64,000 bases of DNA from CAZEHS01 sp964649745 (GCA_964649745.1 CAZYQI010000018.1:5864-69863), one strand, 5' to 3'. Positions 35,112 through 43,845 are shown, counted from the first letter of the stretch. Notes: generated by a model from the letters alone, not told the origin. Made by a program: numbers and translations.

Positions 35112-36422
35112 CTACTTATCGAATACTGTTTGACCGTCAACTTCGGTTTCAAGAGCCACGAGGCACTTTTCAACCAGCTTGCGTCGCAGTTTCTTCTCTT
35201 CAGCTGCATCCATGTTCGGATCGCCAAGGGGGTGAGGAATTGCGATTGCAGGTACGATACGGTTGGCTCCAACTGTCAGTGAGATCGGTACAACTGTACA
35301 GATATGCACCACAGGCAGGCCGGCTCTTTCAATTTCTTTTACCATCGTTGCGCCGCAACGAGTGCAAGTACCTCAGGTTGAAGTGAGGATAACTGCAGTT
35401 ACGCCATCAGCGATCAATTCTTTGGCAAAAGTGGCTGCAAAGCCTTTGGAGTTGGCAACGGAAGTACCGTTACCAACAGTTGTGTAGAAATATTGGTGAA
35501 GGGAACCGATACGGCCTTCCTTCTCCAGGTCACGCAGAACATCTACCGGGATTACACGGTCCGGATCGTTGTTGGCGTACACAGGGTCGTAACCGCCGTG
35601 AGCCGTCTCATGATCCGCACTGGTAAGATCGTTGAACTTGGAAATATCGTATTTTCCGTACTTGGAAGCACTGGAGGATTCGATATGGTCCGGGTTCCCC
35701 TTCGGTACGATACCGCCGGAAGTAACGATGGCGATTTTCGCGTGTTTCATATCTTTAACAGCTGGGTTTGGAGCAACGTGATCGAAAACAGGCATGGGGT
35801 ACTCTGTAACAAAAGCTTCCCCTTTGAGTTTTTTGATCATCATTTCAACTGCACGCTCGCCCCCTGTTTTGTCCAGGAACACGTTCTTACGAACGCCGCG
35901 AACATGGTAGCCTTCTGCTTCAGGTGAGCCGATTTCCTCGCCTTTAGCCAGCTTCAGAGCCAGTTTAGCCAGAGCAGGAGCAGCATTTTTCATGCCGGCT
36001 GCGCTGTCTGTCGTTTTTACGATAAGAAGCTCTTTTCGGTACATATCAACGCCGGGGTTCTCTTCGTACATGGCGCTGATTACCGGGATACCCAGTTCTT
36101 CTCTTACCATACGGCAGATAGTGCCGCATGCTGTGCCGTAACGACCGGCGTTGAAAGCAGGACCTGCTACGAAGATATCAGGGTTGTGCTCTTTAACCAT
36201 TTTCAGGATTGTTTCCTGAGCTTCTTTAAGATTCTCGTTGAAGTAAGAGTCACCACAGATAACTGTTGCAACGATCTCTGCTTCGTCCCCGAACTCCTTG
36301 TTAAGAGCCATACCGGGACCTACAACACCAGTACGCACTTCGGGTTTATAATCGGCTTTCTCTTCGCCGCCGATACCGGCAAAAAACTGATTCAGGTAAT
36401 GAACAACCTTTATTTTGCTCAT
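35112..36422 (-). CDS. grdB: Glycine reductase complex selenoprotein B (component B gamma)
   Basis: The substrate-specific selenoprotein of glycine reductase; its selenocysteine attacks the Schiff base that glycine forms with the pyruvoyl group of GrdE. Read through one in-frame UGA (35373-35375, codon 350) the gene gives 436 residues, the standard GrdB length. The protein has STUGTCTRCGATMVKEIERAG around the Sec. The N-terminus from the ATG at 36422 is MSKIKVVHYLNQFFAGIGGEE, with GAGG upstream. Both halves are conserved, so this is recoding and not a broken gene. A GC hairpin (CGTTGCGGCGCAACG) starts about 15 nt past the UGA and may be the SECIS. Confidence 0.96.
35373..35375 (-). other. Selenocysteine UGA codon of grdB
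   Basis: TGA on the minus strand at codon 350, in frame and followed by 86 further conserved codons. The local peptide STUGTCTRCG matches the GrdB active site. Confidence 0.95.
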
Positions 36423-36619
36423 AAGCGTCGCCTCAACCCGATCCACAGGGGATCAGGTATTCAATGAGGTTCCCTCCTTTCGTGGTGTTTCGCCATATTT
36501 TTGTTGCGTCTTGTTTTGTTCTGCGGAATCCAACGGATTCCGATAACGAATCTGGATTGTTTAAAGATTGACTGTCCCAGGCTTTTCAGGGCAAAAAAGC
36601 GCGGGCTGATTACTTGGTA

Positions 36620-37093
36620 TTAATACTTGCCGTATTGGCTCCGAATGTTTTGCATTTCTGCAGCAATCGCCTCAACATCAAGTACCATTTCCATCATGCC
36701 GATCTGATCATCATACACGCCTGCGTCAACAGCTTCTTTGAAAGCCGCTTCTGTTACGTGGTATGTAGCCAAACCAAGCGCTACGCCTGCCAGTGAACCG
36801 GCGTAAGTCGGGTCACCTGCTGTTACTGTTTCAGCGGCAAGACCGGAAGATTCTGCTTCAGAAGCCCCCAGCAATACCAAGATGTTCTCTGCCCCGTATT
36901 TTTCAGTCAAATCTTTAACTCTGTTTTGGTTCTCCAGATCCATTGCGCCTGCAGCAGTTCAGACAAAGCACTCCGTAGCGGAGAAAACAACCTCTGCTGA
37001 TGATTCGGTCTTGATACATTCCTCGACAGCCGGTCCGGGAATCCCGTCACGATCGCCGATAATGATGACCTTTTTATTGGTCAAGATACTCAT
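36620..37093 (-). CDS. grdA: Glycine reductase selenoprotein A
   Basis: The small selenoprotein shared by glycine, sarcosine and betaine reductases. It carries the carboxymethyl selenoether between components B and C and is then re-reduced by thioredoxin. Read through UGA (36959-36961) the product has 157 residues with Sec at position 45 in CFVUTAAGAMDLENQNRVK, the hallmark GrdA sequence; the paired CxxU redox motif is intact. Start: ATG at 37093 (MSILTNKKVIIIGDRDGIPG) preceded by GAGAGGAA. It lies 21 bp after grdE. Confidence 0.97.
36959..36961 (-). other. Selenocysteine UGA codon of grdA
   Basis: In-frame TGA on the minus strand within CFVUTAAG; the 112 downstream codons encode the conserved remainder of GrdA. 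Confidence 0.96.
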
Positions 37094-37114
37094 CGTCTCA
37101 ATTCCTCTCTGTGA

Positions 37115-38401
37115 TTAGTACATTACAGCGGACATCTTATTGAAGCCCAACTCGTTGGTAGCGCCTGTGATAACCTGGATCTCAGCCATGATGGTGCCAT
37201 CAGGACGAAGGGATCCGTCGAAACCGCCGGCGATCTTGTCTGTGTAATCCAGCATACCGATAACGCGATCCATCTTAGGCAGGATGATAACTTCGTTTGC
37301 ATTACCGCCAGTTACAACGGCATCTGCAAGGGGGTCAGCATCTGCAAGGGATTGGGACGCGCCGTCACGACCAGCGTACTCGTCGGTAACGATAACGGTC
37401 TTAACGCCTTCCAGCTCAACCTTTTTGCAGTTCATGATCAGGTCGGTATCCGGGTTTCCGAAGCCTTCCTGAGATACTACCGCACCGTCAAGGCCGAGGA
37501 ACTTGGTGAACTTGGCAGTCCAGTTGGAGGAGCGCTCTTTGTCCATCAGGTATACGTTCTCGTTAGTGATGATAACGCCCATAAAGTTGATCTCTTTGCC
37601 GTGAGCAGCGTAGAGAGACTTGATGATGGGGTTGTTCAAGTGGTGGTAGGTAGTGTTCTTGTCGCATGCGGATACGCAGTTGCCGCTGAGGATCGCGCCG
37701 TCCATAACCTCTGTAGGGTATAGGAATGTAGGAACGATTTTCTTTGCGTCAACGCCGTATACATACGTGTCGTGCAGAAGGCCTTGAGTCTGCAGCATGT
37801 ACACATAACCTACCTTAGGAAGGTTGGGGTACTCAGCAGCCTGCTCAAGAAGCGGTTTTGTCTCATAAGCCGTTACTACATCAGGTGTAACGGTACGACC
37901 GGCTTCACCCAGGTAGGCAGCGGCTTTGAGGCCAGCCATACGGGCAGCTTTTTCGTAAGCGTACTGGTCAATGCCGTCAGCCGGTTCAATCACCAGGACA
38001 ACGTTGTTCAGCTTGGAGAACGGTGTGTAGTCAGCGCCGGGACCGCTCATGTCGATGATCCCTTCCTGGAAGCCAACAATCTTACCGCATGTAACTACAG
38101 CGGAACCCTTCAGGACATGTGTCCGGCCGGAACCAACCGTTGTTACCTTGTTGACAACGCCTGGGAAGATAAAGCCAGGGCCTTCAACCTTTACGCGTGG
38201 CTCAATTACGTCTTTTACCGGTGTGATTCTTGTGCTTTCACCCGGTTTTGCCAGTTCGACGTTCACACTCTTGATGTGATCGTCCTCACTTACCATGGCG
38301 ACCAGCTCAGCTTTGTTGACATACAAAACGCCATTTTCAACCTTTGTAACGTCACCGAACTGCACGTCTTTAATCAGAATTTCTCCCATTTCCAAACGCA
38401 A
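37115..38401 (-). CDS. grdE: Glycine reductase component B proprotein GrdE
   Basis: The precursor of the alpha and beta subunits of component B. In characterised GrdE it is cleaved at an internal Cys that becomes a pyruvoyl group, which binds glycine as a Schiff base. The likely site here is the first Cys of ILSGNCVSACDKNTTYHHL, near residue 242. I chose TTG at 38401 (MRLEMGEILIKDVQFGD, 428 residues, the usual length) because AAGGAGGTG sits at the right distance; the GTG nine bases upstream overlaps that ribosome site. It is the first structural subunit gene after trxA and is coupled to grdA. Confidence 0.96.
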   Translation of the reverse strand: MRLEMGEILIKDVQFGDVTKVENGVLYVNKAELVAMVSEDDHIKSVNVELAKPGESTRITPVKDVIEPRVKVEGPGFIFPGVVNKVTTVGSGRTHVLKGSAVVTCGKIVGFQEGIIDMSGPGADYTPFSKLNNVVLVIEPADGIDQYAYEKAARMAGLKAAAYLGEAGRTVTPDVVTAYETKPLLEQAAEYPNLPKVGYVYMLQTQGLLHDTYVYGVDAKKIVPTFLYPTEVMDGAILSGNCVSACDKNTTYHHLNNPIIKSLYAAHGKEINFMGVIITNENVYLMDKERSSNWTAKFTKFLGLDGAVVSQEGFGNPDTDLIMNCKKVELEGVKTVIVTDEYAGRDGASQSLADADPLADAVVTGGNANEVIILPKMDRVIGMLDYTDKIAGGFDGSLRPDGTIMAEIQVITGATNELGFNKMSAVMY

Positions 38402-38448
38402 GTGATTCACCTCCTTATTGTTATAACCTTTCGGTTGTGAAGCCTAGA

Positions 38449-38769
38449 TTAGCCAATTGCCTTTTCGATCATTGCCAGGATGCCTGCTTTTGTCGCGTCA
38501 TCCTTGGTTACTTCCGCCACTTTCTCGCCGCCTTTGTAGATGGCGATGGTGGGCAGGCCCAGAACCTTTTGTGAGATGGCCAGGCGTCGTGCTGCCGTTA
38601 CATCCAACTTACAGAACTTCACCTTGCCTTCGAACTGCTGGGAAAGCACTTCTACATCCGGCATAAGCGCCTTGCAGGGCACGCAGGATTCACTCCAGTA
38701 GTCAACCAATACCAGGCCTTCTGCCTGAAGCACTTCTGTTTCAAATGTGTCTTTGTCGAGAGCCAACAT
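38449..38769 (-). CDS. trxA: Thioredoxin of the glycine reductase system
   Basis: Re-reduces GrdA after each cycle. The 106-residue thioredoxin fold has the active site WSESCVPCKALMP: Val and Pro lie between the two Cys instead of the usual Gly-Pro, and Ser-Glu-Ser replaces Ala-x-Trp before them. A CVPC-type active site is known for thioredoxins of glycine-reducing clostridia. The cis-Pro segment VLGLPTIAIYKGGEKV is present. Start: ATG with CAGGAGG. It lies between trxB and grdE. Confidence 0.95.
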   Translation of the reverse strand: MLALDKDTFETEVLQAEGLVLVDYWSESCVPCKALMPDVEVLSQQFEGKVKFCKLDVTAARRLAISQKVLGLPTIAIYKGGEKVAEVTKDDATKAGILAMIEKAIG

Positions 38770-38789
38770 GTTTTCATTACCTCCTGTTT

Positions 38790-38935
38790 CGCGCTTTGCG
38801 TGGGGCGTCTTGCGTTATGCGTCTTGCGTCGCGCATCTCGCGCTACAACCTGAAACGGCGCATGAATCCTTCGGCCACACCTACAACGCTGATTTTATAT
38901 GTTTGACGCGTAACGCATAACGCATACCGCGGAAT
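38790..38935. repeat. Repeat family D between trxB and trxA
   Basis: The 169-bp gap contains reiterated GCGT-TGCGT units on one side (GTCTTGCGTTATGCGTCTTG) and the inverse GACGCGTAACGCATAACGCAT on the other. Together they form an imperfect inverted repeat about 140 bp across. Fragments of the same family flank the element at 26607-26815. Confidence 0.6.
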
Positions 38936-38938
38936 GCC

Positions 38939-39883
38939 TTACCCGTGAAACTTCTCTTCAATGTATTTCTCTGCCTGTACCGCTGCGATGGCGCCGTCTG
39001 CTGTGGCCGTTACCACCTGACGGAGGCTTTTCACCCGGATGTCGCCGGCTGCGTATACGCCGGGTACGTTGGTCTTCATGTTGTCATCCGTGGGGATGTA
39101 GCCACCCGCCAACTCGACACTGTCCTTGAACAGGTCGCTGTGGGGAACATAGCCTACGAAGACGAAGCAGCCGAAGGTGCCGTCGTTCTCGTCTGCGAAG
39201 TGCTCCGTCAGCTCTCCTGTTTTCACGTTCTTAAGAACGATGCTTTCCAGAAGGCCGTCGCCCTTCACTTCTTCCACTACAGCGTCGTAGATGATTTCAA
39301 TCTTAGGGTGCTTCAGCACTTTCTCTACGATGGATTTGGCCGCTCTGAACTCGTCACGGCGGTGAACGATGGTGACTTTCCGGGCAAATTTCGTGAGGTA
39401 CATGGATTCTTCCAGGGCTGTGTCGCCCCCGCCGATGCAGAACACTTCAAGATCGGTGAAGAAGTCGGCGTCGCAGGTGGCGCAGTAGGAAACCCCTTTG
39501 CCGGTGAGTTCTTTCTCTCCGGAACAGTCCATCTTCCGGGGTACGGCGCCGGTGGCGATGATGACGGATTTGGCCTGGTACTCCGCCGCGTCGGTTTTGA
39601 TCACTTTCAGGTCCCCGGAGAAGTCCACGGAGAGAACCCCTTCTTTCTTACGTTCTGCGCCAAACTCCTCGCACTGCTCCAGCATCCGCGCAATCAGGCT
39701 TGGGCCGGTGGCGTGCTCGATGGAGCCCGGGTAGTTGGCCACTTCATCCGTGGTAACGATCTGCCCGCCGGGCTTGTCCTTCTCCAAAATAAGGGTGGAC
39801 ATTTTGGCCCGTGCGGCGTACAGCCCGGCTGCAAGCCCTGCGGGACCTGCGCCGATGATGACGACATCATAGATTTGACTCAT
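38939..39883 (-). CDS. trxB: Thioredoxin reductase (NADPH-type flavoprotein)
   Basis: An FAD enzyme that reduces TrxA and so feeds electrons to glycine reductase. The 314-residue protein has the N-terminal FAD motif DVVIIGAGPAGLAAGLYAAR, the redox-active CATC in GVSYCATCDADFF, the pyridine-nucleotide motif CIGGGDTALEESMYLTK and the C-terminal GVYAAGDIRVKSLRQVVTAT. Start: ATG with CAGGAGG. It is the second gene of the operon, after grdX. Confidence 0.96.
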   Translation of the reverse strand: MSQIYDVVIIGAGPAGLAAGLYAARAKMSTLILEKDKPGGQIVTTDEVANYPGSIEHATGPSLIARMLEQCEEFGAERKKEGVLSVDFSGDLKVIKTDAAEYQAKSVIIATGAVPRKMDCSGEKELTGKGVSYCATCDADFFTDLEVFCIGGGDTALEESMYLTKFARKVTIVHRRDEFRAAKSIVEKVLKHPKIEIIYDAVVEEVKGDGLLESIVLKNVKTGELTEHFADENDGTFGCFVFVGYVPHSDLFKDSVELAGGYIPTDDNMKTNVPGVYAAGDIRVKSLRQVVTATADGAIAAVQAEKYIEEKFHG

Positions 39884-39906
39884 TGTTTCCTCCTGCGATA
39901 TATGTA

Positions 39907-40296
39907 TTATTTATGCCTCTTGGCATGCTCCAATCCATGACGGATCAGATCATAGTCAATCAGCTGAAAATCTGCCAGTATGGTATCTGTCATGGTCCGC
40001 ACCCGCGCCTGCTCCACCATGCGTTCCGCAATTCGGATGGCATCTTCAATGATCTGAAGAGAATCTTCATCCAGTTTGCTGCCCCCCTCCTCGAAAAGAA
40101 CGGACTTGAACGGGGTTTCACTGGGCTTGATGCTTCCAGACAACGGGTGTGTCAGCAGCACCGCGCCGCGGTGAATACGATTTCGAACCTCCTTCAATAT
40201 ACCCACATAACTCAGCTTCTCATCATATATTGTTCCCGGTTCACTGCCCATTTTTTCAAAAACCAGCGGATTGTTTGTCAGCAGAACGATTGCCAT
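39907..40296 (-). CDS. grdX: GrdX family protein
   Basis: A 129-residue protein whose family is found almost only at the head of glycine and related reductase operons; its role is not established. It begins MAIVLLTNNPLVFEKM and has VGILKEVRNRIHRGAVLLTHPLSGSIKP-type sequence followed by an acidic/helical second half. There are no membrane segments. Start: ATG with GAGGAGAA, directly after the riboswitch terminator, so it is the first gene under glycine control. Confidence 0.88.
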   Translation of the reverse strand: MAIVLLTNNPLVFEKMGSEPGTIYDEKLSYVGILKEVRNRIHRGAVLLTHPLSGSIKPSETPFKSVLFEEGGSKLDEDSLQIIEDAIRIAERMVEQARVRTMTDTILADFQLIDYDLIRHGLEHAKRHK

Positions 40297-40364
40297 GGAT
40301 TCTCCTCATGTTCAGAAAACGTTTTCCTGTTATAAAATAGTTAAGAGCCGCATGCACATTCATC

Positions 40365-40407
40365 AAAAAAAAGAGACAACCGGCAATCCCATGCCTGTTA
40401 TCCCTCT
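40365..40407 (-). terminator. Terminator of the glycine riboswitch expression platform
   Basis: The minus strand reads AGAGGGATAACAGGCA, a small loop, TGCCGGTTGTCTCT, then eight T. The stem overlaps the 3' edge of the second aptamer, as expected if glycine binding prevents termination. Confidence 0.75.
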
Positions 40408-40576
40408 GTTCTTAACCTGAGAGTTTCATCCCTTTCCTGAGAAAAGAACTTGCCCCGTCGGTGCCACTTGGCTCTTCAGAGATCTGTCAAAATCCGGTCC
40501 TTTTGCCTGAGGATTTCGTGCGGCGGGTACCGGCACTTTTCCCTTCGGCGGCCTTTCGGCTCTCTCCCTGATTCTT
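40402..40576 (-). ncRNA. Tandem glycine riboswitch
   Basis: Two consecutive gcvT-type aptamers are readable on the minus strand. The first runs from CAGGGAGAGAGCCG with CCGAAGGG to CTCAGGCAAAAGGACC; the second from CTCTGAAGAGCC with CACCGACGGGGCAAG to CTCTCAGGTTAAGAACAGAG. A short linker joins them. The downstream terminator and grd genes indicate an ON switch that expresses glycine catabolism when glycine is abundant. Confidence 0.93.
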
Positions 40577-40618
40577 CATCCAGAAATTCTATTCAGTTAG
40601 CTTATCCGTTCTTCGTTA

Positions 40619-40647
40619 ATTATAATACAATTTAATGCTATCGACAA
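40619..40647 (-). promoter_or_regulatory. Promoter of the grd operon
   Basis: On the minus strand TTGTCG (40642-40647) and TATAAT (40619-40624) are separated by 17 bp; the riboswitch begins about 40 bp downstream. Confidence 0.8.
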
Positions 40648-40763
40648 GGTCTTTTTCACGCTCTTCTCAAGTCAATTCATTATACCTTCATATAAAAATC
40701 ACTTTAGAGTAATTCAATAATCTCTTATTCTGGTTCCTCCTTATTTGAGAAGCAATGGCCCCA

Positions 40764-40789
40764 TAAAAAAAGAGCCTTCATCAGGCTCA
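40764..40789 (-). terminator. Intrinsic terminator of degV
   Basis: GAGCC and GGCTC pair around a 7-nt loop; TTTTTTT follows on the minus strand, 18 bp past the degV stop. Confidence 0.75.
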
Positions 40790-40806
40790 GGTTTTATCGT
40801 GTCCAT

Positions 40807-41646
40807 TCATCGTATAAAGCTTATGGCGATGCACCCCGGACCGGAATGCGTACCCACCACGGATCCAACCTCTGAATATATCACTTCTCCGATCCTGAAT
40901 TGCTCACGCAGAGCGGTTTCCAGCTCATTCATGTGCTCCCGGTCATCGGCGTGATAAAGCCCGATCGTTTTATCAGACAGGTCGATTTTCTCTCTTTCAA
41001 TCCAGTCGCACAGGTAACGGATGGCTTTCTTCCGCCCCCTCACCTTATCCTCGGCCAAGAGAACTCCGTCAACCACCTTTAGGATCGGCTTGATGTTCAA
41101 AAGACCCCCGATAAATGCTTCCCCCACGGTGAGCCGACCGCCGCGGCGCAAATAATCCAGGGTATCCACGATAAATCGGCTTTCCTGATTTGCCACCATA
41201 TGTTCGATTTCACGGCAAACCGTTCCACGGTCTGCTCCGCCACGGATCATGCGGGCCGCCAGAACGGCAATAAGTCCGTAGCCAAAGGTGACGGCCTTGG
41301 AATCAAAAAGTGAAATGCGATCGGTTTCCAAAAATTCAATGGCCGTCCGTGCAGCATTATAAGTTCCGCTCATCTTAGACGACATGGTGATGACAATCAG
41401 ATCGTTTCCTTTTTCCATTTCTTCCCGAAAAACCGTTATAAACTCACCCGGTGTCACCTGGGCGGTTGTAGGCAGCTTGCCTGCTGCCTCCACTCTTTTG
41501 AAAAACGCCTTTGAATCCATATCCTGACCGTCTTTATACGACGCATCTTCAAAATTCACCTGAAGCGGCACAATGATTATCCCCAATTCATCCGCCAAGA
41601 AATGGGGGATATCTGACACGCTGTCGACAATTACCTTAAGACTCAT
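40807..41646 (-). CDS. DegV family fatty-acid-binding protein
   Basis: A DegV/FakB-like protein; the family binds a fatty acid for phosphorylation by FakA in Firmicutes. The ATG at 41646 (MSLKVIVDSVSDIPHFLADE) is preceded by CAGGAGT and gives 279 residues. The family marks are the N-terminal VIVDSVSDIP, PTTAQVTPGEF, ITMSSKMSGTYNAA, the DTLDYLRRGGRL segment and the C-terminal HSGPGCIAISF. No fakA-like gene is in the window. It follows trmL by 19 bp. Confidence 0.93.
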   Translation of the reverse strand: MSLKVIVDSVSDIPHFLADELGIIIVPLQVNFEDASYKDGQDMDSKAFFKRVEAAGKLPTTAQVTPGEFITVFREEMEKGNDLIVITMSSKMSGTYNAARTAIEFLETDRISLFDSKAVTFGYGLIAVLAARMIRGGADRGTVCREIEHMVANQESRFIVDTLDYLRRGGRLTVGEAFIGGLLNIKPILKVVDGVLLAEDKVRGRKKAIRYLCDWIEREKIDLSDKTIGLYHADDREHMNELETALREQFRIGEVIYSEVGSVVGTHSGPGCIAISFIR

Positions 41647-41665
41647 ATTCACACTCCTGTTATCA

Positions 41666-42130
41666 TCAGAAAGGGAAACCCAGCTGACGATAGGCTTCGT
41701 AAACTGCGATTGCAACTGAATTGGAGAGATTAAGAGATCGGACTCCCGGCTTATCCAACATCGGAATCCGGACCAGCCGATCCGGGTAATCCTTATGGAC
41801 ACTTTCAGGCAGCCCTGCTGTCTCTTTGCCGAAAATCAAAAAACAATCCTCGTCATAGGAAACCTCTGCGTAATTCCTGGTTGTATGGGTTGTAAAGAAA
41901 TAAAACGACCCCTGCGGGTACTGATTGAAAAATGCACCCAGTGAGTCGTGGACGTTCAAATCCAATAGATGCCAATAATCCAAGCCCGCCCGTTTCAGAC
42001 TTTTATCATCGATGGAAAATCCCAAGGGCCTTATCAGGTGGAGCGTTGTTCCCGTCAGCGCACAGGTCCTGGCAATGTTCCCTGTATTGGGTGGTATTTC
42101 CGGTTGGTATAACACAACATGTATCGCCAT
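41666..42130 (-). CDS. trmL: tRNA (cytidine(34)-2'-O)-methyltransferase
   Basis: A SPOUT-class methyltransferase of the wobble position of certain leucine tRNAs. The ATG at 42130 (MAIHVVLYQPEIPPNTGNIAR) gives 154 residues, the family length. The knot and SAM-binding motifs are LIFGKETAGLP and RIPMLDKPGVRSLNLSNSVAIAVYEA. Its ATG sits one base after the stop of the preceding cheX-like gene, which indicates translational coupling. Confidence 0.95.
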   Translation of the reverse strand: MAIHVVLYQPEIPPNTGNIARTCALTGTTLHLIRPLGFSIDDKSLKRAGLDYWHLLDLNVHDSLGAFFNQYPQGSFYFFTTHTTRNYAEVSYDEDCFLIFGKETAGLPESVHKDYPDRLVRIPMLDKPGVRSLNLSNSVAIAVYEAYRQLGFPF

Positions 42131-42131
42131 A

Positions 42132-42593
42132 CTATTCTTTAATACTGATATCAAACGTAATGGTTCCGCGATCACTGGTCAGAGGAACTGACAGCGTTGT
42201 CATCTGAGCCGATGAGATTGACATGTTTTCACCCATCATAAGGGACGGTGGCGTGATGTCAATGTTTACCCCCTGATTAAAGAGCAGGGTGGCGGAGTTT
42301 CCCATAATCATATTGCCCAACTCAGACAGGGCACTTTTGGCCATCTCGTCCATCTCTGGAACAGGCATGCCCATCATCATACAGGAAGCAATGGTCTTCG
42401 CCATTTCAAGGCTCATGCTGATAACGGCCTGACCCCGTATTTCACCGGTTATGCCTACCACGATGATCATATTCTCAGCAGTGAAAGGACTGGTTTTCAG
42501 GTAGGGCTTCCCCATGGAGAATTCTATCTGTGCCATCATCCTCAGCACTTCAACGCTGGCTTTCAAGAACGGATTAATATATTCGACCTTCAT
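42132..42593 (-). CDS. CheX-like chemotaxis phosphatase domain protein
   Basis: A 153-residue CheC/CheX-type protein from the ATG at 42593 (MKVEYINPFLKASVEVLRMM). CheX family members dephosphorylate CheY-P. The conserved ExxN phosphatase motif is visible as SALSELGNMIMGNSA near residues 90-105, with an N-terminal FLKASVEVLRMMAQ helix. No other chemotaxis genes are nearby, so the target response regulator is unknown. It is the first gene of cheX-trmL-degV. Confidence 0.82.
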   Translation of the reverse strand: MKVEYINPFLKASVEVLRMMAQIEFSMGKPYLKTSPFTAENMIIVVGITGEIRGQAVISMSLEMAKTIASCMMMGMPVPEMDEMAKSALSELGNMIMGNSATLLFNQGVNIDITPPSLMMGENMSISSAQMTTLSVPLTSDRGTITFDISIKE

Positions 42594-42629
42594 TGTGAAA
42601 CCCCCATACGCACACAGCATTATTAAGCT

Positions 42630-42652
42630 ATTATAGCACATTTTTTCTCTGG
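42630..42652 (-). promoter_or_regulatory. Candidate -10 region for the cheX-trmL-degV unit
   Basis: TATAAT on the minus strand (42630-42635) lies 37 bp before the cheX start; the -35 region is weak. Confidence 0.4.
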
Positions 42653-42741
42653 ATTCGTTTTTCTTTGCGGGTACAGCCTTTTATTACCCCCAGTTTTATC
42701 GTCCAAACACCCCGAGTCGGAATAAGAACGGAAAAACCTCT

Positions 42742-43827
42742 CTATTCGATGAATATTTCTCCAAAAGCCTTCAAAAGGGCCGTGCAATCCTCTTCCCTGC
42801 GAACGGCAATCCGATAGAAGGAAGGATCCATCCCAATATAATTGGCACAGCTTCGGATAAGGATGCCGTGCTTCAGAAGTTCCGCTTTCAAATCCAGTTG
42901 CGAGCCCTCAAGACGGATGCATACGAAGTTCGCCTCCGCAGGGTATACCTTCAGACCTTTGATGCGAAGAAGTCCACGTATCAGCTGTTCTCTCTGCTCC
43001 GATACATAGCTCCGTGTGGCTTCAATATGGCGTGTGTCCTTCAGTGCCGCCTGCCCGGCCAGGGAGGCCAGATGATTCACCATCCAGGGGATCCGGTACT
43101 CTTGAACCCATTGGCCGAATCCTTCGGAGGAGGTGACCAGATAACCCAGGCGGAGACCCGGTACCGCATAGCACTTTGTCATGGAACGCAGCACAAACAG
43201 ATTGGAGTACTGCTCTGTAAAGGGTATGCACTCCATGGCGGCAGCCGGATCCACAAAATCCATAAAGGCTTCATCAATGACCAGGGGCTGATTTGCTTCG
43301 TGAGCCCGCCTCATGATTTTTGCCAGCAATTCCGGTTCGATCAAGGCCCCCGTGGGATTATTGGGGGTGCACAGCACAATGGGCTCCCCGGGATTTCCCA
43401 AAGCCGGAGCGATGGTATCCTCCGTAAGGCGGAAATCCTCCTCTTCCTTCAGGCATATCCAGTTTACTTCTGCACCATACCTGCGAAGGCTGCGCTCATA
43501 TTCCACAAATCCGGGAGCTATAACATGGGCTCTCCGAGGCTTCAGATATTCCATAACCATGTAGATAAGCTCGATGGCACCGTTCCCGGGATATATCCAC
43601 CGGGCGGGTATGTTTTTCGCAGCGGCGATGGTTTCGGAAAGATCGTTGTAGTCCGGATCCGGATAATGGATCAGATCCGTCAGGCCACCCACTATAGCCT
43701 CTTTCAGCCCTTGTGGAAAACCCAGAGGGTTTATATTGGCGCTGAAATCGATCACCTTCCGGTGGTCCAGCCCTGTATTCCGCTGTACTTCATAAACATT
43801 GCCGCCATGCTGCCATCGTGATTTCAT
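42742..43827 (-). CDS. cobD: L-threonine-O-3-phosphate decarboxylase (cobalamin side chain)
   Basis: A PLP enzyme that makes (R)-1-amino-2-propanol phosphate, the aminopropanol linker of cobalamin. The 361-residue class I aminotransferase-fold protein has the CobD-specific start WQHGGNVYEVQRNTG and NPLGFPQGLKEAI. It also has the NPTGALIEPELL loop and the PLP-lysine segment RSMTKCYAVPGLRLGY. The HGGN start separates it from histidinol-phosphate aminotransferase. It lies downstream of cbiB, the step that uses its product, though a repeat element separates them. Confidence 0.93.
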   Translation of the reverse strand: MKSRWQHGGNVYEVQRNTGLDHRKVIDFSANINPLGFPQGLKEAIVGGLTDLIHYPDPDYNDLSETIAAAKNIPARWIYPGNGAIELIYMVMEYLKPRRAHVIAPGFVEYERSLRRYGAEVNWICLKEEEDFRLTEDTIAPALGNPGEPIVLCTPNNPTGALIEPELLAKIMRRAHEANQPLVIDEAFMDFVDPAAAMECIPFTEQYSNLFVLRSMTKCYAVPGLRLGYLVTSSEGFGQWVQEYRIPWMVNHLASLAGQAALKDTRHIEATRSYVSEQREQLIRGLLRIKGLKVYPAEANFVCIRLEGSQLDLKAELLKHGILIRSCANYIGMDPSFYRIAVRREEDCTALLKAFGEIFIE

Positions 43828-43845
43828 AAAGCGTCCCCCTAAAAC

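Noticed and set aside
35112..36422. grdB as a gene broken by a stop codon
   Set aside because: Both halves are conserved and in one frame, and the stop is TGA in the known selenocysteine position; grdA in the same operon shows the same pattern.
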